Shown here: positions 7,829 through 17,009 of the stretch, piece after piece | Layout of the letters: each line of letters opens with the position of its first letter | Position numbering within the stretch: the stretch's first letter is position 1 | Assembly (NCBI GenBank): GCA_963756525.1 | Contig: CAVWNR010000006.1 | Location: 236,531-300,530, forward strand | DNA: 64,000 nucleotides | Origin: CAVWNR01 sp963756525 | GTDB taxonomy: Bacteria; Actinomycetota; Actinomycetes; Mycobacteriales; Jatrophihabitantaceae | Reading direction: 5' to 3' | Program-made: the position numbers and the translations under genes | Notes under the pieces: model-generated | Seen by the model: the letters and a program-made list of their open reading frames with translations, nothing else | The model's database searches: none | Told to the model about the DNA's origin: nothing

Positions 7829-9658
7829 TCAGCCGCTCGGCGAGCGCGAGCTCTGCCTGGTCGGGGTGCCCGTGTCGCTGCCCTGCGAACCGCCCAGGTC
7901 GTCGCTGCCGGAGTCGGTGGCAGTGGAGTCGGCGCCTGACGACCGGCGGCGTCGGCGCGGACGCGATGCTCGCCGCTGTGAACGGGCTCCCGGCTGCGAG
8001 GGAACTGTCTCGGCCGTGCCCGCCTCCCCGGCACCGGTCACGGCGTCCGCGCCGCCGGCGGCGTCCCCGGCGCCGCTGGCGCCGCCGGCCTGCTGTGTCG
8101 GCCCCGGGGACGCCGCGACCGGCTTGCCACCGCGGGTACGCAGTCGCGGGCGCCGCGTCGCGACCCGCGCCGGGCGTGCGGCGCGCGAGGCGCCGTCACC
8201 AGCGGAACGCCCGCCCTGGCGAGAGCGTCGCCGAGCTGCGTCAGGCCCACCGAGATCCTCGATCGCCTCTGCGTCCAGGCCGGCCCGGGTGCGGGCGTCA
8301 CGGGGCAGGGTCGGTCCCGCGTCGGCGGGGATATCTAGCTCGTCGAGGAGGTGCTCGGAGGTGGAGTAGGTCTCCGATGGCTCGTGGAACGGCAGCCCAA
8401 GCGCGTCGCAGATCAGCTTCCAGCGCGGCACGTCCTCCCAGTCGACCAGCGTGATGGCGATGCCGGACTTACCGGCGCGGGCGGTGCGCCCGATGCGGTG
8501 GACGTACATCTTCTCGTCCTCCGGCGCCTGATAGTTGATCACGTGCGTCACGTCGTCGACGTCCAGGCCGCGGGCGGCAACGTCGGTGGCGACGAGAGTG
8601 TCGACCTTGCCGGTCCGGAACGCGCGCATCGCCTGCTCGCGCGCGCCCTGGCCGAGGTCGCCGTGCACCGCGGCCACGGCGAACCCCCGCCGTTCCAGGT
8701 CGTCGGCCACCCTGGCCGCGGCGCGCTTGGTCCGAGTGAAGATCATGGTCAGGCCACGGTCCCGCGCCTGCAGCACCCGGGCGAGCAGCTCGGGCTTGTC
8801 CATGGCATGCGCCCGGTATGCGAACTGGTCGACGTGCTCGATGGCGGGCGTCTCGTCGGTGCGATGCTCGGCGCGAATCTGCACCGGCTGGATCAGGAAC
8901 TTGCGGGCCAGCGCCACGATCGGCCCCGGCATGGTGGCCGAGAAGAGCATGGTCTGCCGCTCGGCCGGCACCAGGTGGATGAGCTTCTCGATGTCCGGCA
9001 GGAAGCCCAGGTCGAGCATCTCGTCGGCCTCGTCGAGCACCAGGGTGCGGACCTTGCCGAGCACCAGGTGCCTTTGCTCGGCAAGGTCGAGCAGCCGTCC
9101 CGGCGTGCCCACCACCACGTCCACGCCCCGGCGCAGCGCGGCGACCTGCGGCTCGTAAGCGCGACCGCCGTAGATCGTCGCGACCCGGGCGCCGAGCCCC
9201 TTGCCGGCCGCGGCCAGGTCGCCGGCTACCTGCACGGCCAGCTCGCGGGTCGGGGCGAGCACCAGGGCCTGGGGGGCGGCTGAGGCTCCGCCGGGTAGCT
9301 GCAGCCGGTTCAGCAGCGGCACGCCGAAGCCGAGCGTCTTACCCGTGCCGGTGCGGGCCTGCCCGATCAGGTCGGTGCCGGCCAGCGCGATGGGCAGGGT
9401 GAGCTCCTGGATCGCGAACGTCCGCACAATGCCGACGCCGGCGAGCGCGTCGACGATCTCCTGGCGAATGGGGAAGTCAGCGAACGCCGGACTCTGCGGG
9501 GTTACCGGGGCGCGGGCGGCCAGCGGGGCGGCTTCCGCGGTCGGGTCGTCAGGCTCGGTGGGCTCGGTGGGGTCGCCGGGCTCGATTGAGTCGATGGGCT
9601 TAGTGCGGTCGCCGGGCTCGCTGGGGTCGCCGGGCTCGGACGGGGTTGCTTCGGTCAC
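7829..9658 (-). CDS. rhlE: DEAD-box ATP-dependent RNA helicase (RhlE-like)
   Basis: A 609-residue superfamily 2 helicase. Q-motif Q84, motif I ARTGTGKT (101-108), Ia PTREL (136-140), TPGR, motif II DEAD (209-212), SAT, and the C-terminal RecA domain with HRIGRTARAG are all present, so it is catalytically complete. It unwinds or remodels RNA, probably in ribosome assembly or mRNA decay. Residues 1-50 are an acidic PTE/PGD repeat stretch. The final 150 residues are Arg/Ala/Gly-rich and basic, as in cold-shock helicases that bind RNA through their tails. It is divergent from the ferritin-like gene. Confidence 0.9.
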   Translation of the reverse strand: MTEATPSEPGDPSEPGDRTKPIDSIEPGDPTEPTEPDDPTAEAAPLAARAPVTPQSPAFADFPIRQEIVDALAGVGIVRTFAIQELTLPIALAGTDLIGQARTGTGKTLGFGVPLLNRLQLPGGASAAPQALVLAPTRELAVQVAGDLAAAGKGLGARVATIYGGRAYEPQVAALRRGVDVVVGTPGRLLDLAEQRHLVLGKVRTLVLDEADEMLDLGFLPDIEKLIHLVPAERQTMLFSATMPGPIVALARKFLIQPVQIRAEHRTDETPAIEHVDQFAYRAHAMDKPELLARVLQARDRGLTMIFTRTKRAAARVADDLERRGFAVAAVHGDLGQGAREQAMRAFRTGKVDTLVATDVAARGLDVDDVTHVINYQAPEDEKMYVHRIGRTARAGKSGIAITLVDWEDVPRWKLICDALGLPFHEPSETYSTSEHLLDELDIPADAGPTLPRDARTRAGLDAEAIEDLGGPDAARRRSRQGGRSAGDGASRAARPARVATRRPRLRTRGGKPVAASPGPTQQAGGASGAGDAAGGADAVTGAGEAGTAETVPSQPGARSQRRASRPRRRRRSSGADSTATDSGSDDLGGSQGSDTGTPTRQSSRSPSG

Positions 9659-9852
9659 GGGACGTTACCTCGCAGTCGGTGCGCCGACCTGCTCGCAACG
9701 TCCTGGCTGGCCGGTCATGGCGCCGTGCAACCACACGTGGGAGGCGCCGATGACCAACCACTGCAAGACAGCGGTCAGCGCGGTGGATACCTGAACCGCC
9801 GCGGCGGCGGTTCACCACAATTCTACCGGTCCTAGGGCGCTACCCTGCGCGC

Positions 9853-10521
9853 GTGCCCGGAACCGTCCCGCGCGGTCAGTCTGACAGCGGCGCCGTCGTC
9901 GACCTGCTCGCCGCGCTGGCCTACGGCGAGCTGAGCGCCTTCCAGCGCCTCGCCGAGGACGCGCGCATGGCGCCGACGCTGGCCGGTCGGGCGGCACTGT
10001 CCGAGATGGCCGCGGTCGAGATCGGCCACTATCGCCAGCTCGCCGAGCGGCTGCGCGAGCTGGGCGCCGAGCCGGAGCAGGCGATGGCGCCATTCGTCCC
10101 CGCGCTAGAGGGATTTCACGCGAGAACCGCGCCGTCGACCTGGCTCGAGGGACTCGTCAAGGCCTATGTCGGCGACGGGCTGGCCGCGGACTTCTACCGG
10201 GAGATCGCGGCGTTCGTCGACCCGTCCACGCGGACACTGATCCTCGAGGCGCTCGCCGACACCGGGAGCGCGCAGTTCGCGGTGCGGGAGGTGCGCGCGG
10301 CGATCGCCGATCAGCCGACGCTTGCCGGCCGGCTTGCCTTGTGGGGGCGGCGGCTGGTCGGCGAGGCGATCAGCCAGGCTCAGCACGTCCTCGCCGAGCA
10401 TGACGCGCTGACCGAACTGCTGATGCGAGGTACCGGCGACCTGGCGGGGGTCGCGGCACTGATCAACCGGGTCACCGCCGGACACGCCGAGCGGATGCGT
10501 GCTCTCGGCCTCGAGAGGTGA
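9853..10521 (+). CDS. Ferritin-like fold protein (MiaE-like)
   Basis: A 222-residue all-helical protein with ferritin-like carboxylate/His positions: E31 in YGELSAF, an EMAAVEIGHY segment with ExxxExxH, and later DGLAADFYREI and AEHDALTEL. It resembles the tRNA-(ms2io6A) hydroxylase-like group annotated in actinobacteria (Rv3210c). A di-iron site is plausible, but enzymatic function is unproved. The GTG at 9853 is the first start after a stop-bounded region and directly precedes the first helix. It is divergent from the DEAD-box helicase, as in mycobacteria. Confidence 0.7.
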   Translation: MPGTVPRGQSDSGAVVDLLAALAYGELSAFQRLAEDARMAPTLAGRAALSEMAAVEIGHYRQLAERLRELGAEPEQAMAPFVPALEGFHARTAPSTWLEGLVKAYVGDGLAADFYREIAAFVDPSTRTLILEALADTGSAQFAVREVRAAIADQPTLAGRLALWGRRLVGEAISQAQHVLAEHDALTELLMRGTGDLAGVAALINRVTAGHAERMRALGLER

Positions 10522-10599
10522 ACGACCCTTCAAGACCTCAGCCCGCACCGCTCCATCGGCCACGACCCACACCACGCAAAATTTGCACTTACGCACGGA

Positions 10600-10986
10600 T
10601 CAGCGGAGATCACGCCGCAGCGGATGGCCCTCCGGCACCTCCACCAGCACGATCCGGACACCGTCCGGATCGGCGAGCCACATCTCGATCAGGCCCCACG
10701 GCTCCCGCTGCGGCGGCCGCAACACCGCGACATCCGCGTCGCGCAGCCGCGCGTACTCCGCGGCTACGTCGCGGACCTGCAGCCAAATCGCGGTGGTGCC
10801 GGACGGCTCGCCAGCGGAACTGCCGGAAACCTCCAGCAGGCCCTGCCCGGCGAACAAGACCAGACCGGGATCGGCGGGCGGACCGAACTCGCGGTAGACG
10901 GCGAGCCCGAGGACGTCGCGATAGAACCGGCGGCTGCGATCACGGTCGCTCGGGCGGATCAGCAGCCTGCTGCCGAGGACCTCCAC
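10600..10986 (-). CDS. VOC (glyoxalase/bleomycin resistance) family protein
   Basis: A 128-residue protein with the paired beta-alpha-beta-beta-beta modules of the vicinal-oxygen-chelate fold: SRRFYRDVLGL in the first module and WLADPDGVRIVLVEVPEG at the end of the second. Conserved Glu/His metal positions are partly present. VOC proteins include glyoxalases, extradiol dioxygenases and resistance proteins; none can be chosen here. It is convergent with the ferritin-like gene and lies just after DUF3107. Confidence 0.8.
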   Translation of the reverse strand: MEVLGSRLLIRPSDRDRSRRFYRDVLGLAVYREFGPPADPGLVLFAGQGLLEVSGSSAGEPSGTTAIWLQVRDVAAEYARLRDADVAVLRPPQREPWGLIEMWLADPDGVRIVLVEVPEGHPLRRDLR

Positions 10987-11000
10987 CGGATCAGCAGCGT

Positions 11001-11228
11001 TCAGCCGGCGACGAAGCCGACCCGTCGCACGTCGGACTGGGCGATCTCGACGTACGCGACGAGGTTGGCCGGCACGATCACCCGCCGGCCCTTCTCGTCG
11101 GTGAGGGCGAGCTGACCGTCGACGCTTTTCAGCGCCGCGCTGACGAGCGCCTCGACGTCGTCCGGGGTCTGCGAGCTCTCGACCACGATCTCGCGTGGAG
11201 TGTGCAGCACGCCGATCTTGACCTCCAC
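11001..11228 (-). CDS. DUF3107 family protein (TB9.4-like)
   Basis: A 75-residue protein beginning MEVKIGVLHTPREIVVES and ending in AQSDVRRVGFVAG, the pattern of the DUF3107/TB9.4 family that sits beside TetR in mycobacteria (Rv3208A). I chose the GTG at 11228 over the longer reading starting at 11327 because GGAGG lies a few bases upstream and the family starts here. Function is unknown; the protein is small, acidic and probably cytoplasmic. It is followed by the VOC gene and preceded by TetR in the same direction. Confidence 0.85.
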   Translation of the reverse strand: MEVKIGVLHTPREIVVESSQTPDDVEALVSAALKSVDGQLALTDEKGRRVIVPANLVAYVEIAQSDVRRVGFVAG

Positions 11229-11334
11229 GCCGGAGCCTCCTGCAGTGACGTCGCGGTATCGCCGTCCACGGTAGTCGAGCACACGCCGCGCCGGCTCCTG
11301 CCCGGGCTGCGCCGACAGCGAAAACAACGTCGGC

Positions 11335-11955
11335 TCAGCCGTGCAGGGGAAACGTCGATATGCCCCGCCACACCAGGATTTCCAGCAGCCGAACCGCGAC
11401 CTCTTTCGACACCGGCCGGTCGCTGTCCAGCCACCAGCGCGCGACCATCTGCCCGGCGCCGGTCAGCGCCACAGCGAGCAGCTCGGCGCTGGGGCGGTCG
11501 AGGCCGGTGTCGGCCGCGACCGTGTCGGCGACCGCCTGCCGGATCGCCTCGTCGGCGCGCTCGACCCGCTCCCGCACGGCCGGCTCGTTGCCGAGGTCGG
11601 TCTCGAAGATCAGCCGAAACGCGCCCGGGGTAGCGTCCGCGCCGTCGATGAAGTCGAAGTAGGCCGAGAGCACGCCGTGGATGCGTTCCTGGTTGTCGTC
11701 GGTGCGCTCGAGGGCCTGCGTGATGGCGCTGACCAGGGCATCGACCTGCACATCGAGCAGGGCGAGATACAACTCGAGCTTGCCGGGAAAGTGCTGGTAC
11801 AGCACGGGTTTCGAGACGCCGGCCCGATCGGCGATGCTGTCCATCGCCGCAGCGTGGTAGCCGTGGGCGACGAAGACCTCTTGGGCCGCGGCCAGCAACT
11901 GCTTGCGCCGTGCCGGGCGTGGCAGCCTGCTGCCCCTTGCCGCCTGCATCGCCAT
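11335..11955 (-). CDS. TetR family transcriptional regulator
   Basis: A 206-residue TetR. The N-terminal helix-turn-helix is clear: RKQLLAAAQEVFVAHGYHAAAMDSIADRAGVSKPVLYQHF-type sequence at about 17-52. The C-terminal ligand domain matches the Rv3208 group by position and by ending near the Phe-Pro-Leu-His-Gly tail. ATG at 11955 is preceded by AAGGAG, making it a better start than any further upstream. Ligand and targets are unknown; the neighbouring DUF3107 gene is a likely co-transcribed gene. Confidence 0.85.
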   Translation of the reverse strand: MAMQAARGSRLPRPARRKQLLAAAQEVFVAHGYHAAAMDSIADRAGVSKPVLYQHFPGKLELYLALLDVQVDALVSAITQALERTDDNQERIHGVLSAYFDFIDGADATPGAFRLIFETDLGNEPAVRERVERADEAIRQAVADTVAADTGLDRPSAELLAVALTGAGQMVARWWLDSDRPVSKEVAVRLLEILVWRGISTFPLHG

Positions 11956-11986
11956 CGGCCGGCTCCTTCGCGGTCCGCGGCGAATC

Positions 11987-12913
11987 CTACCCGCGAGTAG
12001 CCTGCGGGGCCCGGAGCCGGGCGCGCACAGCGTCCTCCAGCGTGGGCGCGAACAGGTCACCGTCGTCGACCACACGGGCTAGCACGTCCGCCGCGACGAA
12101 GTGCAACGGCGGCCCCGCTGCGACCTCGTCCCAGGTCAGCGGCGTCGAGACGGTGGGCTCGGCGCGGGCGCGCAGCGAGTACGGCGCGACGGTCGTCTTG
12201 GCCGGGTTGTTCTGGCTCCAGTCGACGAACACCTTGCCGTGTCGCAGATTCTTCGCCATCCGCGAGACGACGAGCTTCGGCTGCTCGCCCTCGAGCCTGA
12301 TGGCGACGGCCTGCGCGTACGCCGAGGTCAGCTCGGCGTCGGAAACCTCCACCGCCGCGCTCACCTGCATGCCCTTGGATCCGGAGGTCTTCGCGACCGG
12401 CTCCAGTCCCTCGTCGACGAGCAGCTCCCGCAGTAGCAGCGCCACCTCGCAGCACTGGGCGATGTCGGCCGGCGCGCCCGGGTCGAGGTCGAAGACGATC
12501 AGATCCGTGCGCGGCTTGCGCGCGCGGCGCGGCAGGTGCCACTGCGGGACGTGCAGCTCGATCGCCGCGAGATTGGCCAGCCACACCAGGGTGGCGAGCT
12601 CCTCGACGACGACGAAGTCGATGCGCTCGCGGTTCATCGTCGAGCCGGGCACCGGCAAGTTCACCGTGCGCACCCAGCTCGGCGTGCCCCGAGCGGCGTT
12701 CTTCTCGAAGAAGAACGGCCCGTCGACACCGTTCGGATAGCGCTTCACGGTCAACGGGCGCTCGGCCAGGTGAGGCAGCAGCACAGGCGCGACCCGCGTG
12801 TAGTAGTCGATCATCTCACCCTTGGTGAACCCGGTCTGCGGATAGAGCACCTTCTGCAGGTTCGACAGCGTCAGCCGCCGTCCCTCCACCTCGACCGTCA
12901 CGCGGTCAGCCAT
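11987..12913 (-). CDS. LigD-type primase-polymerase (NHEJ)
   Basis: A 308-residue archaeo-eukaryotic primase-like polymerase, the stand-alone equivalent of the LigD POL domain. Catalytic acids are D142 and D144 (FDLDPG) and D231 (VFVDWSQN); SGSKGMQV near 178-184 is the nucleotide-binding basic loop. It fills ends and adds ribonucleotides during non-homologous end joining with Ku and ligase. The start ATG at 12913 overlaps the upstream ligase gene by 8 bases. There is no phosphoesterase domain, and none is encoded nearby. Confidence 0.92.
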   Translation of the reverse strand: MADRVTVEVEGRRLTLSNLQKVLYPQTGFTKGEMIDYYTRVAPVLLPHLAERPLTVKRYPNGVDGPFFFEKNAARGTPSWVRTVNLPVPGSTMNRERIDFVVVEELATLVWLANLAAIELHVPQWHLPRRARKPRTDLIVFDLDPGAPADIAQCCEVALLLRELLVDEGLEPVAKTSGSKGMQVSAAVEVSDAELTSAYAQAVAIRLEGEQPKLVVSRMAKNLRHGKVFVDWSQNNPAKTTVAPYSLRARAEPTVSTPLTWDEVAAGPPLHFVAADVLARVVDDGDLFAPTLEDAVRARLRAPQATRG

Positions 12914-13844
12914 CGCGGGTGACCTCCCTGGGCTCTTTGTCGTCGCGGATGCGCAGGAATACCGGATGGCGAAGCCGGCCGTCGGCAGCCCAGTGCGTGA
13001 AGGACACCTCGACCACAACCCTCGGTTCGACCCATGTCGCGACCCGTCCGGGCGACGGCGGCGGCGGCTGCGCGAGGACGCTCTGGCTGCGGACCACCAA
13101 CCGTCGCTGCAGTGCGCTCGCCACCCGCTGCGCCAAGCCGCTGCCCACCTTCCCGGCGAACGCCGGCTCGCCGTCCTCGTCGAAGTAGCCGACCAGCAAC
13201 GAACTAAGTACACCGGGCGTCGATGCGTTGGCCTCCCAGCCGAGCACGACGAACTCGCCGCGCCGGACGAACTTCACCTTCAGCCAGTTCGCCGAGCGAT
13301 GCCCCGGGTGATAGCTGCTCGAGAGCCGCTTGGCCATCACGCCCTCCAGCCCGTGCTCCCGGGCGGCCGCCTCGGTGGCCGGACCGTCGTCGAACGCCGG
13401 GCTGGTCGTCCATTGCCGATAGTCCGCGCAAAGGCGTTGCAGCGTCGCGCGGCGCTCGGCGAGCGGGCGCGCAGTGAGGTCGACGCCGTAGAGACGCAGC
13501 AGATCGAAGGCGATGAACGTCACGGGACTCTCCGCGGCCAGGCGCGCCGCCTGTGTCTTGGCGCGCACGTGCATGCGCGTCTGCAGCAGCGCGAAGGAGG
13601 GCCGGCCGTCGCGTAACGCGACGATCTCGCCGTCGACGAGCGCGTCGTCGATGCCGGCGCCGAGCCGGGCCAGCTCGGGATACGCCGCGGTCACTTCGTT
13701 GCCGAGACGGCTGTGCACGCGCACCCGCCCGCCGATGACCTCGACCAGCGCCCGCACGCCGTCCCACTTGAACTCATACATCCACCCGTCGCCCGGCGGG
13801 AGCGTCTCCGCGGGCATCGCGAGCATCGGGCGCACACCGCACAT
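12906..13844 (-). CDS. ATP-dependent DNA ligase (LigD ligase-type)
   Basis: A 312-residue ligase. Adenylation motif I is KWDG with catalytic K26, followed by RVHSRLGNE, DGEIVAL, GLEGVMAKR and WLKVKF, and then an OB-fold with the terminal FLRIRDDK. It seals nicks and breaks in NHEJ. A start at residue 7 (MLAMPAE) is also possible. The gene order ligase-polymerase on one strand and Ku divergent on the other leaves a 110-bp shared promoter region. Mycobacteria fuse these domains in LigD; here they are separate genes. Confidence 0.92.
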   Translation of the reverse strand: MCGVRPMLAMPAETLPPGDGWMYEFKWDGVRALVEVIGGRVRVHSRLGNEVTAAYPELARLGAGIDDALVDGEIVALRDGRPSFALLQTRMHVRAKTQAARLAAESPVTFIAFDLLRLYGVDLTARPLAERRATLQRLCADYRQWTTSPAFDDGPATEAAAREHGLEGVMAKRLSSSYHPGHRSANWLKVKFVRRGEFVVLGWEANASTPGVLSSLLVGYFDEDGEPAFAGKVGSGLAQRVASALQRRLVVRSQSVLAQPPPPSPGRVATWVEPRVVVEVSFTHWAADGRLRHPVFLRIRDDKEPREVTRDG

Positions 13845-13954
13845 CTTGCCGCCCGCAGTTGCCGCGCAGCGGGCAGCTTCGGGCTATTTCTCGGCAATTC
13901 AGGCTTCGGCACGCCATGATGGACGTCTGTATCCGCGAGTAGACGGGTGAGGCG

Positions 13955-14932
13955 ATGCGGTCGATCTGGAAGGGCGCGATCTCCTTCGGTCTGGTGAGCA
14001 TCGGCGTCAAGATGTACTCGGCGACCGAAGAGCGCGACGTGCGCTTCCATCAGGTGCGGCGCAGCGACGGCTCGCGGGTGCGCTACAAGCGGGTGGCCGA
14101 GGCGGACGGCCAGGAGGTCGGCTACGGGGACATCGCGAAGGGGTACGAGCTTCCCAGCGGCGAGATCGTCGTGCTGACCGACGAAGACTTCGCCGACCTG
14201 CCGCTGCCGAGCGCGCACGTCGTCGACGTGCTGCAGTTCGTTCCCCTCGAGCAGCTGGACCCGATCTACTTCGCGAAGAGCTACTACCTCGAGCCCGAGC
14301 AGCAGGCGGCCAAGCCCTACGTGCTGCTGCGCGACGCGCTCGAGTCGAGCGGCAAGGTCGGGCTGGTGAAGGTCGCGATCCGCAACCGTGAGCAGCTGGC
14401 CACGCTGCGCGTGCGCGACGGCGTGATCGTGCTCGAGACGATGCTCTGGCCGGACGAGATCCGTGAGCCAGTCTTCGGGTTCCTCGACCACAAGGTCGAC
14501 CTACGCGCCCAGGAACGGAGCATGGCCGAGTCGCTGGTCGAGAGCATGAGCGGCGACTTCGAGCCGGATCAGTACACCGACGAGTATCGCGAGGCGCTGC
14601 AGCAGGTCATCGACGCCAAGGTCGAGGGGCGTGAGGTGGTCGAGCCGGAGCCGGCCCAGCCCACCGCGGGCACGGTGGTCGACCTGATGGCCGCGTTGCG
14701 AGCTTCGGTCGACGCGGCCAAGAGCCGTCGTGGGCAGAGCGCCGCCTCCGAGGCAGAACCGTCCGGCAGGAGGTCGTCGGCGAAGAATGCGCCCGCGCGC
14801 AAGTCGGACGCCGCGAAAAAGGCACCGGCCCGCAAGGCACCGGCCCGCAAGGCGGCGGCAAAGAAGGCGCCGGCGAAGAAGGCCGCGCAGCGCGACGAGC
14901 GCAAGGCTCCGGCGCGGCGGCGCACGGCCTGA
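13955..14932 (+). CDS. ku: Ku homologue, NHEJ end-binding protein
   Basis: A 325-residue bacterial Ku. It starts with the invariant MRSIWKGAISFGLVSIGVK and has the beta-barrel core, including DPIYFAKSYYLEP and the YRE..Q.I..K segment. The C-terminal 75 residues are a Lys/Ala-rich extension with repeated AKKAPARK-like units, as in DNA-bridging extended tails of actinobacterial Ku. The homodimer threads onto broken DNA ends and recruits the ligase and polymerase encoded divergently. The start is unambiguous. Confidence 0.95.
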   Translation: MRSIWKGAISFGLVSIGVKMYSATEERDVRFHQVRRSDGSRVRYKRVAEADGQEVGYGDIAKGYELPSGEIVVLTDEDFADLPLPSAHVVDVLQFVPLEQLDPIYFAKSYYLEPEQQAAKPYVLLRDALESSGKVGLVKVAIRNREQLATLRVRDGVIVLETMLWPDEIREPVFGFLDHKVDLRAQERSMAESLVESMSGDFEPDQYTDEYREALQQVIDAKVEGREVVEPEPAQPTAGTVVDLMAALRASVDAAKSRRGQSAASEAEPSGRRSSAKNAPARKSDAAKKAPARKAPARKAAAKKAPAKKAAQRDERKAPARRRTA

Positions 14933-14952
14933 TCGTCGGCTACCCTCGCCCG

Positions 14953-15936
14953 GTGCCCGCTCGATCGCCTCAGCACACGCCTTCACACGTCGTCGACGCC
15001 ACCCTCTCCGGCGCCGACCTGCCACCACTCGACCTCGCCCGCCGTCCGTGGCCAGGAACGACGGTGACGGTCGGCGGCGTCGAGGTGTTCGTGCGGCACA
15101 CGCCCGGCGGCCCGGACGCCGAGCCGGCGCTGTACATCCACGGGCTGGGCGGCGCTTCGACGAACTGGACCGATCTGGCCGCTCAGCTCGCGCCATGGCT
15201 GGACGGGGATGCGCTGGACCTGCCCGGCTTCGGTCGCTCGGGGCCGTCCCTCGACGGTCGGTACTCGATGCAGGCCTACGCGGACGTCGTCATCGGCCTG
15301 CTTGAGCAGCGCGGCCGGGGCGCAGTGCACCTGCTCGCGAACTCGATGGGCGGGGCGATCGCGATCCTGGTCGCCTCGGCACGCCCGGACCTGGTGCAAA
15401 CGATGACGCTGATTTCGCCGGCCGTGCCGGCCCGTCGCTTGCAGCGGCCGCACACCAACCCGGTGCTGCTGCTGGTCGCGGTACCCGGAATCGGACGGCT
15501 GATCATGCGCTACTTCGACCGGCAGAGCCCGGAGCAGCGCGCTCGCGGAATCGCCCGGGTCTGTTTCGCCGACCCGTCATGCATCCCGCCGCACCGCCTC
15601 GCCGAGGCGGCCGACGAGATCCGGGCCCGTAAGGGGCAATCCTGGGCCGGAGCGGCGTTCGTCCGCTCACTGCGCGGGCTGCTCCGGTCCTACCTGATGA
15701 CCGGCGAGCGCACGCTGTGGGCCCGGATGAGGACGATCAAGGCGCCGACCCTGCTCGTGTGGGGCGACAGCGACCGCCTCGTCGATCCGGCGCTTGCCCC
15801 GCAGGTGGCCGCGACGATCCCCGATGCGCAGCTGCTCGTGCTGCCGGGCGTCGGACATGTCGCGCAGATCGAGCATCCGACCGAGACCGCGCGGGCCGTG
15901 CTCGGCCTGCTCGAGCGGTCCCGACCGGCCGGATGA
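14953..15936 (+). CDS. Alpha/beta hydrolase
   Basis: A 327-residue hydrolase following Ku by 20 bases. The oxyanion motif is HGLGG (63-67), the nucleophile elbow is NSMGG with S131, the acid is in WGDSDRLVDP and the His is in GVGHVAQIEHP. This fold covers esterases, lipases and C-C hydrolases; the MTMTLISPA-like and RLIMRYFD segments resemble actinobacterial lipolytic enzymes such as those near moeZ in mycobacteria. Substrate unknown. GTG at 14953 is used; no better start is seen. Confidence 0.8.
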   Translation: MPARSPQHTPSHVVDATLSGADLPPLDLARRPWPGTTVTVGGVEVFVRHTPGGPDAEPALYIHGLGGASTNWTDLAAQLAPWLDGDALDLPGFGRSGPSLDGRYSMQAYADVVIGLLEQRGRGAVHLLANSMGGAIAILVASARPDLVQTMTLISPAVPARRLQRPHTNPVLLLVAVPGIGRLIMRYFDRQSPEQRARGIARVCFADPSCIPPHRLAEAADEIRARKGQSWAGAAFVRSLRGLLRSYLMTGERTLWARMRTIKAPTLLVWGDSDRLVDPALAPQVAATIPDAQLLVLPGVGHVAQIEHPTETARAVLGLLERSRPAG

Positions 15937-15967
15937 CGGCGGCGCGCCGGCCGGTGCGAGCACCCCC

Positions 15968-16897
15968 ATGTGGCACGCTGGCCGGGTGCGGCACGCCCCG
16001 GGACGCATCGACCGATGGCGCCGCTTCGTGGCCCGTTACGGCTGGCGCGCGTACGCGCTGCCTGCGCTTGCGGTCATCACCGTCCTCGCCCTGGTGACCG
16101 GCGGGCACTCCGCCGGGGATCCCGCGAAGTCGGGCGCCGGCGCCCGCGGTGCGCCTCGGGCGTCCACGCCGACCGGCCCGCCGACCGCGGCGACCAACGC
16201 CCAGCTGAAATCCGATCAACCGACGCCCGGCGCGGTGACCACGGCGATCGCCAACGACGCCCTGCCCGCCGGCAGTCCCTACACACTGCGCGGCGCCGGG
16301 ACGTTCCGCGTGCTCCGCGGAGGCACGCGCGTCGTCGGCTCCGGACCGGTGCACCGATACACGGTCGAGCTCGAGAACGGCATCACCAGCATCGACGTCG
16401 ACGCCTTCGCCGCGCAGGTCGACAAGGTGCTCGACGACCCGCGCAGCTGGTCGGGCCACGGAGTCGCCGTGCAGCGGGTCGACTCGGGTCGCGTCGACTT
16501 CCGGGTCACGCTCACGTCCGCGATGACGGTCCGCCAGCTGTGCGGCTACAGCATCCCGATCGAGACGTCCTGCTACGCGCCGGACTCCGGAAGGGTGGTC
16601 ATCAACGATGCCCGCTGGGTGCGCGGCGACCCGGCCTACATCGGCGACCTCGACGCCTACCGCACCTACATGATCAATCACGAGGACGGGCATGCGCTGG
16701 GCCACCAGCACGCGCACCAGTGCCTGCCGGGCGGGCTGGCACCGGTGATGATGCAGCAGACGATCGGGCTGAAGTCGACCACCGGGCAGATGTGCCAGGC
16801 CAACCCCTGGCCGTACCCGCCGGGTGCGGCGGGCGCACCGGGCGTGGAGGCGGCGGACACGCCACAGAACAGCGAATTGCACATCGACGGCGACTGA
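15968..16897 (+). CDS. DUF3152 membrane-anchored metzincin-like protein
   Basis: A 309-residue protein homologous by position and size to Rv3207c. One transmembrane helix lies at about 27-44, followed by a Pro/Thr-rich linker and an extracytoplasmic domain. The domain has a complete metzincin zinc signature, HExxHxxGxxH, at H238, E239, H242, G245 and H248, and cysteines at 192, 202 and 251 region that may form disulfides. The motif predicts zinc-dependent protease activity. ATG 15968 and in-frame GTG 15986 are both possible starts. It precedes moeZ, as in mycobacteria. Confidence 0.8.
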   Translation: MWHAGRVRHAPGRIDRWRRFVARYGWRAYALPALAVITVLALVTGGHSAGDPAKSGAGARGAPRASTPTGPPTAATNAQLKSDQPTPGAVTTAIANDALPAGSPYTLRGAGTFRVLRGGTRVVGSGPVHRYTVELENGITSIDVDAFAAQVDKVLDDPRSWSGHGVAVQRVDSGRVDFRVTLTSAMTVRQLCGYSIPIETSCYAPDSGRVVINDARWVRGDPAYIGDLDAYRTYMINHEDGHALGHQHAHQCLPGGLAPVMMQQTIGLKSTTGQMCQANPWPYPPGAAGAPGVEAADTPQNSELHIDGD

Positions 16898-17009
16898 CCC
16901 CCCTGGGTGGTCGCGGCCCGCGCGCCGCGGGGAGGATCGTCGGGAATGCCGGCGACGGCTCACGTCGTTGTCCGTGACGAACACTCTGCCGCACCGTGAG
17001 GACGAACCC

